Shown here: positions 8,503 to 16,913 of the stretch, one piece after another | How positions within the stretch are numbered: position 1 is the stretch's first letter | Layout: each line of letters starts with the position of its first letter | NCBI RefSeq assembly: GCF_009724685.1 | Contig: NZ_WMEF01000002.1 | Coordinates: forward strand, 558,001-622,000 | Direction: 5' to 3' | Source: Lysinibacillus cavernae | GTDB lineage: Bacteria > Bacillota > Bacilli > Bacillales_A > Planococcaceae | Length of the DNA: 64,000 nucleotides | Translations under genes and position numbers: made by a program | Notes under the pieces: model-generated | Databases searched by the model: none | Told to the model about the DNA's origin: nothing | What the model saw: the letters and a program-made list of their open reading frames with translations, nothing else

Positions 8503-9107
8503 CTCCTCTCATTTAACGATATGAGCAGATATTAAAATGTATTCGACCATTTTCGTCTTAAACAATTTTTATAAAATGTATCATGAAAACTAGATTTCAA
8601 GAAAAAAGCCGCCTTTAAGGCGTCAGGTTTTTAATGCTCGGCTTTATTCTTTTTTAGTTCTTCTAACAATATCTTTGCCCCTTCAGGACTTAAGTCTAAT
8701 CTACTTAAACCAACAGAGCAGGGTAGTTGAAGAGCTGTTCATTTAGCAGCTACAAGCAACTTAAGCAAACCAGGAATGGTTTGAGCAAGTAAATGATGAA
8801 CAGTACTCGGAAACAACTAAAGTAAAATAAGTATTAGGTACCAGGGTTTCAACCTTGATGCCCTTTTTAAATGGAGGTCATGTTTTAGTTATTCCATTAT
8901 AGGGCGCGATTCTGTAACAAGAATCAGCTCTCGTTTTCATTAAAGGGCCATTTAACGGAATAAGCCTTGAGGTATTCCTAGTAACAGGGGATGGACCTTG
9001 TTTCACTAATGGACGGCTTAGCTGAACAAATAGTGCAGCGTTTTCTCGTATTGTGCAATAAATATTAAGTCAATGTACTTATAATTGTTTAGTTTATAAT
9101 GATTTTA
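8503..9107. other. Intergenic region with gene scraps and a short palindromic repeat
   Basis: It contains a minus-strand scrap ending LDLSPEGAKILLEELKKNK...H-stop near 8635, with a hairpin (GCCGCCTTTAAGGCG) beyond it, and a plus-strand scrap ending in ETTKVK-stop near 8829. Neither has a usable start. Then comes the dispersed repeat at 8888-8963. The two scraps suggest repeated deletion of small genes here. Confidence 0.4.
8888..8963. repeat. Dispersed palindromic repeat (MITE-like), copy
   Basis: Begins GTTATTCCATTATAGGGCGCG and ends GGGCCATTTAACGGAATAA. The outer arms TTATTCC(A/G)TTA are inverted. The layout matches 31,402-31,477: inverted ends, then GGGCGC, and near the other end AAAGGGCCA or AAGGGGTCA. 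Confidence 0.65.
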
Positions 9108-9121
9108 AGGAGCTGATTTTT

Positions 9122-9496
9122 ATATTAAATGTTAAAAATACAAGTACATCCGTTTTTGAAGATATTATTATTACTAATTTAACAGGTTACATCACCATCG
9201 CTGATGTAAACATGTGGTTTAATTCGTTTGAGCAAACATGCTATTCGTTTATTAAACAAGAAAAAAAGTATAAGTTGTTAGTTAACCGTAAAGGTTATAC
9301 CCCAGAACATTTTTCTGTACAAAAATTATGGAAAGACAAATTTTTCTCAAATGGTATATTAGACAACACTATTGCGATTGCTTTTTTAATAGAAGAAGGG
9401 GATATTCTAAATCACCTCGAACAGTCTAATACTAAAGATAATGTCATATTCTCCAGTAACTATGATCAATTAATTGACTGGCTTTCTAAATATTAA
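9122..9496 (+). CDS. Small immunity-like protein with apparent ATA start
   Basis: The protein-like frame extends upstream of the first ATG (9212) to an AAGGAG ribosome-binding site at 9108-9113. The codon at the ideal distance (9122) is ATA, giving 124 residues starting (M)LNVKNTSTSVF. Either ATA is used, or an original ATG mutated and the gene is dead or restarts at 9212 (94 residues). I do not recognise the family. The size, the acidic/aromatic makeup and the position among orphan rhs pieces suggest an immunity gene from a contact-dependent toxin locus (inference). It is bracketed by dispersed repeats at 8888-8963 and 9605-9682. Confidence 0.5.
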   Translation: MLNVKNTSTSVFEDIIITNLTGYITIADVNMWFNSFEQTCYSFIKQEKKYKLLVNRKGYTPEHFSVQKLWKDKFFSNGILDNTIAIAFLIEEGDILNHLEQSNTKDNVIFSSNYDQLIDWLSKY

Positions 9497-9604
9497 TAAA
9501 GAAATTCTAATTCTAAGTTACTAAAAGATAACTTTTTTATATTGCACAGTTGTGTCAACATTACGCTTTATAATAAAGTGGATTATTTCGGTGACCTTGT
9601 AATT

Positions 9605-9682
9605 TTATGCCACAAACGGGCGCTTTTCTGAAATAAAGAAAGTGTCATTCTTCATGAAAAGGGCCAGATTGTTGAGCAACTC
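9605..9682. repeat. Dispersed palindromic repeat (MITE-like), copy
   Basis: Contains ACGGGCGCTTTTCTGAAATAA and, 45 bases on, GAAAAGGGCCAGATTGTTGAG. The reverse complement of 36,712-36,785 shows the same text almost base for base, so the two are related copies in opposite orientation. Confidence 0.65.
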
Positions 9683-9797
9683 TGTTAAAGAAAAGCGAAA
9701 TCTATGCTAAATTTTAGAAGAGATTGTGAAATTCTGTACTTAAAGTAACCGAGCGTTTAGTGTGAGAAGCATAGAGTAAGAAATAATGGGGGGTAAA

Positions 9798-10577
9798 ATG
9801 GCATATCAAATAAATTTTCAATGGAGAATAACTAAATACAATCCTGCTTTTAGAGATGATAATGGACACTACACATTAAAAGAAGAGTGGACTTGTCCTT
9901 CTGAAATTGGAAAAATAATAGACGGAAAAGAGTTCACTTTAGATGAGTATTTCAGGGTTGAATCTGCATATTTAAATACCGTATCAACATTTTTAAAAAA
10001 ATCCGGACTTAATAAATTGAGAGTTTTACAATTATCTAAATTTGATATTTCACCTGAAGAAAAGTCTATGCCGTTGTATGAAAAAGCATTTGATGAACTA
10101 GATCTACAGGAAGATTTAGAAGTAAATCCAAACGAAATACGAACAATTTGTAAAATGATTTTAAGGAACTTTGGTTGGTGTCAATTGTATTCAAAAGGGA
10201 ACTTTTTTGTGAACTTCGGTTGGGATTATTACATGTATATCGGTTCAAGTGTAAAATGTGCATCATCTATTTCCTTTGCGAAGGCTAATGGACTTTTTGT
10301 TGAGGATGCTAGGTCACCCTATTGTCTCACTGAAGAAGAAATAATTAGAAGAATCGAGTGGAAAGAAAAGAATGATGAGGATAAATTAATTGTAGGAGAG
10401 GAAGAACTTATTGGTATCCCTTTAAATGAATATCGTAAACTATTTAATTTATCAGAAGAACATCCAGTAATTGGCTCATTTTCACTCACTAACAAAAAAG
10501 CAGCTTCCATTCAAAAGTTTATGAAACATCAAATGGACTTCTCTAAATATGAATATGTATTATGGGGTGGTAACTAA
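9798..10577 (+). CDS. Orphan immunity-like protein, unknown family
   Basis: About 259 residues beginning MAYQINFQWRITKYNP. An alternative start at 9786 (MGGKMAY) lies in the same frame, but GGGGGT just upstream favours ATG 9798 as well spaced. No membrane segment or signal. An acidic soluble protein with conserved-looking aromatic stretches (NFGWCQLY, NFGWDYYMYIG) and a Cys in the centre. I do not recognise it. It lies directly upstream of an orphan rhs C-terminal piece and between dispersed repeats. Toxin-immunity arrays of Rhs/WapA type often carry such single genes, so immunity is a reasonable but unproven guess. Confidence 0.6.
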   Translation: MAYQINFQWRITKYNPAFRDDNGHYTLKEEWTCPSEIGKIIDGKEFTLDEYFRVESAYLNTVSTFLKKSGLNKLRVLQLSKFDISPEEKSMPLYEKAFDELDLQEDLEVNPNEIRTICKMILRNFGWCQLYSKGNFFVNFGWDYYMYIGSSVKCASSISFAKANGLFVEDARSPYCLTEEEIIRRIEWKEKNDEDKLIVGEEELIGIPLNEYRKLFNLSEEHPVIGSFSLTNKKAASIQKFMKHQMDFSKYEYVLWGGN

Positions 10578-10675
10578 TTATATAACTACCATGTAAGAAC
10601 CGTATTTTCTTACGTTCTTTGTAGTGAAACATGGCTTCATGGAAGGCGAAACCAGCTAATAGAGGCTGATCGATA

Positions 10676-10702
10676 TTCAATTAAAGGGCGCTTTAATGGA
10701 GC
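10676..10702. repeat. Partial copy of the dispersed repeat
   Basis: ATTCAATTAAAGGGCGCTTTAA is one half of the dispersed repeat family. It lies between the immunity-like gene and the rhs fragment, where the two cassettes join. Confidence 0.45.
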
Positions 10703-10723
10703 AAGAAATCCTTTATCGTTCTA

Positions 10724-11319
10724 GTGAAAAGATTCACTAAAAATCACCTAAAACAAAATCAAATGGCACTAGTTGAATTAGAGTTTATTTTAACAAATTA
10801 TCGAGGAGATGTATTAGCATTAACAGATAATAACGGTGACATTGTGGCTGAATACGCATATGATGCGTGGGGAAATATTATGAGCCAAAAAGGTAATATG
10901 GCAACTATTAATCCTTATCGTTATGCAGGTTATCGATATGATGAAAATACTAAACAATACTATTTAATGTCTCGTTACTATAATCCAGATACAGGTGTGT
11001 TCTTATCGTTAGATCCAGTACGTGGTGATACAATGAATCCCTTATCGTTGAATGGTTATAATTATGCGAATAATAATCCAGTGATGAATGTGGACCCTGA
11101 TGGTGAGATAGCTTGGTGGATAGGTGCAGCAATTACAGGAGGTCTTTTAAACGCTATGCCTATGCTTTTAAATTATCTAGTTAAACATAAAAACCTAAAA
11201 GGTTTTTATTGGGGGAGATTCGGTACAGCTTTTGCTGTAGGTGCCATTACCTCCATTGGAGGAATGGGATTTTATAGAGCGATTGCTAGCACTGGTGCAG
11301 GTTTAATAACTAGAATAAT
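10724..11319 (+). pseudogene. Orphan rhs/WapA C-terminal fragment, interrupted by the transposon
   Basis: After about 25 unrelated residues the frame shows the classic end of an Rhs core: DNNGDIVAEYAYDAWGN, YRYAGYRYDENT..YYLMSRYY, DPVRGD..NPLSLNGYNYANNNPV and the DPDG junction. A hydrophobic, glycine-rich C-terminal domain follows. A full rhs gene would have over 1,000 further residues upstream; these are absent, so it is an orphan tip. The Tn7-like element cuts it at 11,319. The frame continues in register at 35,742 (ATA-ATT-GCA-ATG...) to a TAA at 35,793-35,795. With the element in place the frame ends at 11,374 in transposon sequence. A GTG at 10,724 is only a formal start. Confidence 0.85.
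11315..11319. repeat. Target-site duplication, left copy (ATAAT)
   Basis: ATAAT lies directly outside the left TGT terminus and is repeated directly outside the right ACA terminus at 35,742-35,746. Five-base duplications are the norm for Tn7-family insertion. Confidence 0.93.
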
Positions 11320-11347
11320 TGTATATGGACAAGAATCTACAGACATT
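11320..11347. repeat. Left terminal inverted repeat (TnsB site L1)
   Basis: A 28-base perfect inverted match to 35,714-35,741. The 20-base core TGGACAAGAATCTACAGACA lies at 11,326-11,345. It starts TGT, as Tn7-family termini do. Confidence 0.93.
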
Positions 11348-11392
11348 AAATATTTTACATATTATTTGATATAATAGTATTTATTAAAATTA

Positions 11393-11468
11393 TGTCTGGA
11401 CATTCTTGTCTAAATTTAGAGACAAGAATGTCCGGATTTTGTATAATAAAGACAAGAATATCCATATA
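11393..11468. promoter_or_regulatory. Inner TnsB-type binding sites L2-L4 and tns promoter region
   Basis: Three more copies of the end repeat: 11,393-11,412 (TGTCTGGACATTCTTGTCTA, opposite orientation to L1), about 11,419-11,438 and about 11,449-11,468 (same orientation as L1). L2 and L3 face each other and form a long hairpin with an 8-base loop. This is directly upstream of tnsA, so TnsB binding here would also cover the promoter and could repress the tns operon (inference). Confidence 0.8.
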
Positions 11469-11511
11469 AAATAATTTCAGAAAATTCAATTTATATGAGT
11501 GGGTGATATTT

Positions 11512-12162
11512 TTGTATAAACCATTGATAACTTCTGCTAGCAAAAGATATGGTAACAACAGATGGGAATCTTTTAGCATTAAATTAAAACGAAATGTATA
11601 TTTATTTAGCGATTTAGAATATCAGCATTGGTTACAAATAGAAACCGATCCGAATATAATTGATTTTTGTGAACAAGCAATAAAAATGGAGATTATAGAA
11701 GATAATAAAAAACAATTCTCTATTATAGATATGTGGGTAAGATACAAAAATGGGAAGCAATTTTTTATTGAAATTAAATATTCAAAGGATTTAATGAAGG
11801 ACTCTGTAAAGAAACAAATAAATGTACAACAACTTTGGTGTAAAGCAAATCAAGCAACTCATTTAATTAAGACGGAATATGAAATAGGACTCAGCCCTAT
11901 TAAATTGTCTAACTTAAAGCTTTTAATACGACAAGTTAAAAATACAACAGAAATAAAACAAGAGAAAATAGACATCGTAAAAAAACATATTTCGGGGCAA
12001 CCAAAATTGATTCAACAAATAGCAATTGAAACAAATATTGAAATAAGTGAATTGATAAAAATTGTATGTATTCTTGTAAATAACGGATATATTAATTGTG
12101 ATTTAGATGCAACACATTTAGGGAAGAATATGGAGGTTTGGAAGATATGCGAAGATTCCTAA
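11512..12162 (+). CDS. tnsA: TnsA-like transposon endonuclease
   Basis: About 216 residues. TnsA is the restriction-enzyme-like subunit that cuts the 5' ends of Tn7-type elements so that they move by cut-and-paste. Candidate catalytic residues follow the family order: Glu36 (FSDLEYQHWL), Asp73 (SIIDMWV) and Glu87-x-Lys89 (FFIEIKYSK). A C-terminal helical part (from about 145), containing IEISELIKIVCILVNNGYI, looks winged-helix-like and should contact the next subunits. TTG 11,512 has GGGTGA upstream; GTG 11,503 is an alternative. It overlaps the start of tnsB. All key residues are present, so it is likely functional. Confidence 0.88.
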   Translation: MYKPLITSASKRYGNNRWESFSIKLKRNVYLFSDLEYQHWLQIETDPNIIDFCEQAIKMEIIEDNKKQFSIIDMWVRYKNGKQFFIEIKYSKDLMKDSVKKQINVQQLWCKANQATHLIKTEYEIGLSPIKLSNLKLLIRQVKNTTEIKQEKIDIVKKHISGQPKLIQQIAIETNIEISELIKIVCILVNNGYINCDLDATHLGKNMEVWKICEDS

Positions 12163-14315
12163 CAGATAAAGTACCCATTAAAGATTTAAATATTTCAAAT
12201 TGGGAACATATTTATACAGGGAATATGACTGTGAATGAACTACAAACATTTAATTCGCGGAAGAAAGCAATTGATCTTTTTTTCAGTACCGAACTTCCCA
12301 TAGATAATATAGTTGAAGAAACAGGAATAGTAAGGAGTGAAATATATCGTTTTGCTTCCCGCTGTATTATGTATGATGACACTAACAAAATTCTAGGTTA
12401 TAGAGGATTGATACATTATCAAACTGTTGTTCCATATAATCGTAAATTGATTTGTAATATTAATCCAACTAATTATTCAGGTGCATTCCAATTACTTTTG
12501 AAAAATTACCCTGAATTAAAAACTTTTTTAATAGAGGAGTATTTTAATAAATCTAAAGTAAAAAATAGCGCTAGAGAACGTAAAATTAGTTATAAAAATT
12601 TGCATAGGAAATTTATTAATGAATGTAGGAGACTAGGTATTAAAGCTAATGAGTATCCTTTTAACACAGTTAGTTTGGCGCGAAAGTCCGTTGAAAGATT
12701 TATTAAAGATATTTCCAATAATTATATTCGGGAAGTAGCTAACATTAATGGGGGACAATCCTCAATGCTTTTAAATAATGTAAATAACTCTATTAACTCA
12801 AATTCAACAATTACTAGACCATTGGAAAGAGTAGAGTTTGATGGTCATAAACTTGATGTAATAACAGCCATTGTATTTCAAACGCCCAAGGGGGATGAAA
12901 TTATAGATATACTAAATCGTATCTGGTTACTAACTGTTGTTGACGTAGCAACTAGAGCTGTTATAGGTTACCATTTATCATTCAATAAAGAATATAACCT
13001 GGAAGATGTAAAAATGTGTTTTCAATCTGCAATTTCACCTTGGAAACCTAAAGAACTTACTATACCAGGATTAAGTTATTCTAAAAATGCGGGCTTTCCG
13101 TCATCTAAATTTTCTGAAGCTGAGTATGGTATTTGGGACGAAATATGTTATGACAATGCAAAATCACATCTTTCAAAAGAAATAAAAGATATTTTAACAA
13201 AACAAATAGGTTGTTCTATTAATATGGGACCTGTAGCAGTTCCTGTTAATAGACCAATTGTTGAACGTCTTTTCAGAAATATTGAAGAGAGCAGTTTTCA
13301 TAGGCTTCCCTCAACTACAGGAAGTAATGTAATGGATCCTAGAAGAAAAGATGCTGAGCAAAATGCAATTAAATTTTCTATTACCTCAGATGCGATTGAG
13401 GAATTATGTGATGTAATTATAGCAAATTACAATTCAACACCTCATGATGGTAATGATGGCTTTACTCCGTTAGAGGTCTTTGAAAGTAGAATTAATCAAG
13501 GAATGCATATTGCTACTATTCCAATGGAAAACAGAGACTTAGTTAATTTATTTCCAATAACTTGTGTACGAAGAGTTAAAGGTAACTTAGAACAAGGCAG
13601 AAGGCCATATATACATTATAAACATGAACGTTACTCTAACCCTGAACTTTCTATGGATTTTTCAATGGTAAATGAAAAAGTAACTGTCTTGATTAATACT
13701 GAAGATCTTCGTTCAGTTGTAATTTATAGACAAGATGGCTCAAAATATGGGGTATTAACTTGTAGTGGTTATTGGGGAACTGTGCAGCATTCCTTAAAAT
13801 TAAGAGATGCAATAAATAAATTTAAGCGCGAACGATATTTCCATTATACTGAAAATGAAGATCCCATGGATGCTTTTCAAGCTTTTCTAGAAGAAAATGC
13901 AATTAACGATAGAAAACTTAGAAGTCTATTAGCTGAATTCAAATCCTATAAAAAAAGATATAACATTGATTCGAAAAATAAAGAGAAGAAGAAAGTACAG
14001 GTTAGGTTAAAAAAAGAACAACAATCACTACACCAAGAAGTTATTGATGTCAGAAAGGTTACTAAGGTTGAAGATATTTCTAAAGATAAACCTACTAATA
14101 TCCAAAACAATGAATTCAAATCAACTCACGATTTAATAATAGAGCAAAAGTTAATTCAAAAAGAAAAAAATTCTACAGTGGCTAAAACTAATTCAGATAA
14201 AGAAAGTAGTTTAAATATCTTCAATCCTGAAATCACAGAAACAAACTACTATGAGCATTTAATAAACGTAGAAAAAAATAAAAATAAAAATAAAAGAAAA
14301 TCAATCACTCTGTAG
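12147..14315 (+). CDS. tnsB: TnsB-like DDE transposase
   Basis: 722 residues. TnsB binds the repeated sites in the transposon ends and carries out 3'-end cleavage and strand transfer. The integrase (rve) core has a DDE triad: Asp232 in VEFDGHKLDV, Asp336 in ICYDNAKSH and Glu373 in PIVERLFRNIEE, with the usual spacing of about 35 residues between the last two. N-terminal helix-turn-helix regions (for example DNIVEETGIVRSEIYRFASR) precede it. A Mu-transposase-type beta domain and a lysine-rich tail, which probably contacts TnsC, follow. ATG 12,147 has GGAGG upstream; TTG 12,138 is too close to it. It overlaps tnsA and abuts tnsC. Confidence 0.93.
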   Translation: MRRFLTDKVPIKDLNISNWEHIYTGNMTVNELQTFNSRKKAIDLFFSTELPIDNIVEETGIVRSEIYRFASRCIMYDDTNKILGYRGLIHYQTVVPYNRKLICNINPTNYSGAFQLLLKNYPELKTFLIEEYFNKSKVKNSARERKISYKNLHRKFINECRRLGIKANEYPFNTVSLARKSVERFIKDISNNYIREVANINGGQSSMLLNNVNNSINSNSTITRPLERVEFDGHKLDVITAIVFQTPKGDEIIDILNRIWLLTVVDVATRAVIGYHLSFNKEYNLEDVKMCFQSAISPWKPKELTIPGLSYSKNAGFPSSKFSEAEYGIWDEICYDNAKSHLSKEIKDILTKQIGCSINMGPVAVPVNRPIVERLFRNIEESSFHRLPSTTGSNVMDPRRKDAEQNAIKFSITSDAIEELCDVIIANYNSTPHDGNDGFTPLEVFESRINQGMHIATIPMENRDLVNLFPITCVRRVKGNLEQGRRPYIHYKHERYSNPELSMDFSMVNEKVTVLINTEDLRSVVIYRQDGSKYGVLTCSGYWGTVQHSLKLRDAINKFKRERYFHYTENEDPMDAFQAFLEENAINDRKLRSLLAEFKSYKKRYNIDSKNKEKKKVQVRLKKEQQSLHQEVIDVRKVTKVEDISKDKPTNIQNNEFKSTHDLIIEQKLIQKEKNSTVAKTNSDKESSLNIFNPEITETNYYEHLINVEKNKNKNKRKSITL

Positions 14316-14327
14316 GTGGTGTATATT

Positions 14328-15302
14328 ATGGTGAACTTAACTAATATTAATGTACCTTTGGGAAAACACCCTGTAGACACTGGAAAATATCTAATTGCCA
14401 CAAATGAAATTGATAAATTATGTTATATAGTAGGTAACTGGATTGATAACAGATTTCCAGGTGCTATTATTCATGGTCGCCCCCGCTTAGGTAAAACACG
14501 TGCAATCTCTTATTTAATTAAAGTACTTCCAGATGAATTGAATCAAAATATTCCTATGTTCCACATTAGATGTAGAACCTATAAAAGTGCTAGGGAAAGT
14601 AACTTTTTTGAGGATTTGTTAGATGGAGTTGGACATGCTGCACCTGATCTAGGAAGACCAAGTGAAAAAAGAGTCCGTTTAAAACATTTTTTTATAAATG
14701 CAGCCGAAAAATCAAAACAAAATAAAATTGTTCTTTTTATTGATGATGCGCAAAAACTATCTGCCATCCAATATGACTGGTTAATGGATATATATAATGA
14801 ATTAGATGAATATGGGATTGTATTAACTACTATTTTAGTAGGACATGATGAACTAATCGACCGCAGAAAAAGATTCATTAAAAATAAGGATTTTCAGATA
14901 GTAGGTAGATTTATGAGTGATAGCTATCAGTTTAATGGGTTAAAAGATGTCGAAGACTTTAAAATATTACTGGGGCAATATGATGAAGGAACTGAGTTTC
15001 CTGTTAGTTCAGATGTGTCATTTACACAGTATTATTACAGGGACCATTTTGAAAACGGGTTTAGATTAGTTAACTATGCAGAGGAGTTTTATGACGTATA
15101 TCTAGAACTACAATTAGAGAAGGGATTACAACACAACAAGGAAATACCAATGCAATACGTTACACTGTCTATAGAATATATCTTGAAGAATTATGGTTTT
15201 TTTGCTGAGAATGTTCAACTACTAAACAAAAATCTTTTAAAAAAAGCAATAATTAATTCTGGTTACTTTCAATCCGAGTTAGTTTTATTAGATGTTGATT
15301 AA
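14328..15302 (+). CDS. tnsC: TnsC-like AAA+ ATPase, transposition regulator
   Basis: 324 residues. TnsC is the ATPase that polymerises on target DNA and links the target selector (TniQ/TnsD) to the TnsAB transposase. Walker A is GRPRLGKT at residues 50-57. Walker B is IVLFIDDAQKL with Asp139/Asp140. A region like TTILVGHDELIDRRKRF suits the sensor part. The length is close to that of the shorter TnsC/TniB proteins. ATG 14,328 is preceded by AGGTGG about 9 bases upstream; the GTG at 14,316 in the same frame is less likely. The gene follows tnsB with almost no gap, so it is part of one operon. Confidence 0.92.
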   Translation: MVNLTNINVPLGKHPVDTGKYLIATNEIDKLCYIVGNWIDNRFPGAIIHGRPRLGKTRAISYLIKVLPDELNQNIPMFHIRCRTYKSARESNFFEDLLDGVGHAAPDLGRPSEKRVRLKHFFINAAEKSKQNKIVLFIDDAQKLSAIQYDWLMDIYNELDEYGIVLTTILVGHDELIDRRKRFIKNKDFQIVGRFMSDSYQFNGLKDVEDFKILLGQYDEGTEFPVSSDVSFTQYYYRDHFENGFRLVNYAEEFYDVYLELQLEKGLQHNKEIPMQYVTLSIEYILKNYGFFAENVQLLNKNLLKKAIINSGYFQSELVLLDVD

Positions 15303-15317
15303 AGTGGAGGGGGTAAT

Positions 15318-16883
15318 ATGGATAAAAAGGAGTTCGTTTGGAAAAGAGACTGGATACATAGTTATATATCCAATTGGTGTGTATTTGAAAGATTTAAATT
15401 TTCTAATGCACTAAGCAACCATGATATACTGCATATTTTTGGAAACGAGCATGTTCATAATATAAAACATATTGCAAATGCTTGTTTTTACCTAAGAGAT
15501 CTTACAAGTTTAGCTGGCATAGATGAAAAGAAGTCCCTTGATTTATTAGGAGTAAATCTGAACAGTAGGGACACAATGGTCTTTAAAAAATTAGTTCCGA
15601 TTATTGGTACGTCGCACAACTATTTTATCAACAAACAAGTTACTTATTGTCCAAACTGTATTAAAAGTGGTTTTCATAGTATATTTCATCAATTGAATTT
15701 ATTTAAATACTGTGTTTTTCACCCGAATATAGCATTAATAGACTCTTGCGAAAAATGTGATTCTCTTTTAGGTGAATATTTGTTATTCAATAATCCTAAC
15801 CCTCCCTTTACTTGTAAGTGTGGTACTAGTTTATTGGATAGTACAAATGTAATTTCCATTTTTAATAGCTGGGAAAAAAAGTTCACTATTAAAGATAAAG
15901 AACTTTTAAACTTACTTACAATATATAAACATCAAAAAGCAACCCCAGTAATTATTCACCCTCAGCGTATTTTTCGAATGGATGAAGGATACAATCAATC
16001 AGCCCTATTTTTATTAATAAATTACACTAAAAACTATTATTTAGATACAGGCTTAAGTAGTATGGAAACTATAAAAGTGGAATATAATCATAACTCAAGA
16101 TCTTCGAAAAACTCTTTTAAAAAAGCTTTAAACAATTACAATAATATTTTTGATTATCGGAATAGGTTCCATAACTTGGCGGAAAAGGATAAAATAGATG
16201 CAATACTTTTTGAAATTTATATCCATTCTAGAAATGTTTATAAAGCTATTAAAAGGTATTTACTCAAAAGCTATCTAAAAAAGCATAAAAACTGTATTCA
16301 CCTTAATAATGAGCTACTTGAAAATGGGACATATTGCAAGTTTGCTACAGCATTTACTTTTTGGAGAGAGGAGTTTGAGGGAATCAATTTATCACATACT
16401 GTAAGAGAATCACCAGAAAAAACAAAAATATTTAACTTTGAGAGCTATAATGAGCAATTTTCAATTTACACAAAAGGTTTTTATAGTACATATCTAGAAG
16501 ACTTGTTGGATAGCTGTTTTAAAAATACTCGTGATTTAAAAATTATTGATATAAATCAAATAAAAAAGATAGTGAGTACTCTGTTATCATATTTTTTGCT
16601 TGAGAGATTTTTAAAATACTTAGATTTAATTTCAAATTCTTCAACATACAAAAGATTTAATTATTACTTACCAAGAGAAGTGCCTATGCATTTAGTTATA
16701 TTTGATACGAAAACAAATAAAACTACCATTTATCACCAAAATATACATGGTAAATTAAAAAAAATAGTACAAGATATACAAAACGAACAAAATACATGTG
16801 GATTTGATAGAAACCAAAAATACAATCCATACAGAACACCCCTACAACTTGCAATACAAAAAGTGGATCGTAGCAAAGATTAA
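15318..16883 (+). CDS. tniQ: TniQ/TnsD-family target-selection protein
   Basis: 521 residues, the length of TnsD-type selectors rather than the short TniQ of CRISPR-associated elements. The TniQ zinc fingers are visible: CPNC (C111/C114) with CVFHP downstream, then CEKC and CKCG at about residues 145-170. The rest is a large DNA-reading region with basic stretches and no other motif I can name. TnsD proteins bind a fixed chromosomal site and direct insertion beside it. Here the element sits in an rhs 3' end, and a relic at 3,835-3,860 sits at the matching place in another rhs tail. rhs recognition by this protein is therefore a testable inference. GGAGGGGG precedes the start. Confidence 0.9.
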   Translation: MDKKEFVWKRDWIHSYISNWCVFERFKFSNALSNHDILHIFGNEHVHNIKHIANACFYLRDLTSLAGIDEKKSLDLLGVNLNSRDTMVFKKLVPIIGTSHNYFINKQVTYCPNCIKSGFHSIFHQLNLFKYCVFHPNIALIDSCEKCDSLLGEYLLFNNPNPPFTCKCGTSLLDSTNVISIFNSWEKKFTIKDKELLNLLTIYKHQKATPVIIHPQRIFRMDEGYNQSALFLLINYTKNYYLDTGLSSMETIKVEYNHNSRSSKNSFKKALNNYNNIFDYRNRFHNLAEKDKIDAILFEIYIHSRNVYKAIKRYLLKSYLKKHKNCIHLNNELLENGTYCKFATAFTFWREEFEGINLSHTVRESPEKTKIFNFESYNEQFSIYTKGFYSTYLEDLLDSCFKNTRDLKIIDINQIKKIVSTLLSYFLLERFLKYLDLISNSSTYKRFNYYLPREVPMHLVIFDTKTNKTTIYHQNIHGKLKKIVQDIQNEQNTCGFDRNQKYNPYRTPLQLAIQKVDRSKD

Positions 16884-16913
16884 AATTACATAGTTAAGAA
16901 AGAGGTTCCTAAA

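Noticed and set aside
10724-11374. The rhs fragment as an intact 216-residue gene
   Set aside because: The Rhs body is missing, and the last 18 codons (after 11,319) are transposon end sequence. It is an interrupted fragment.
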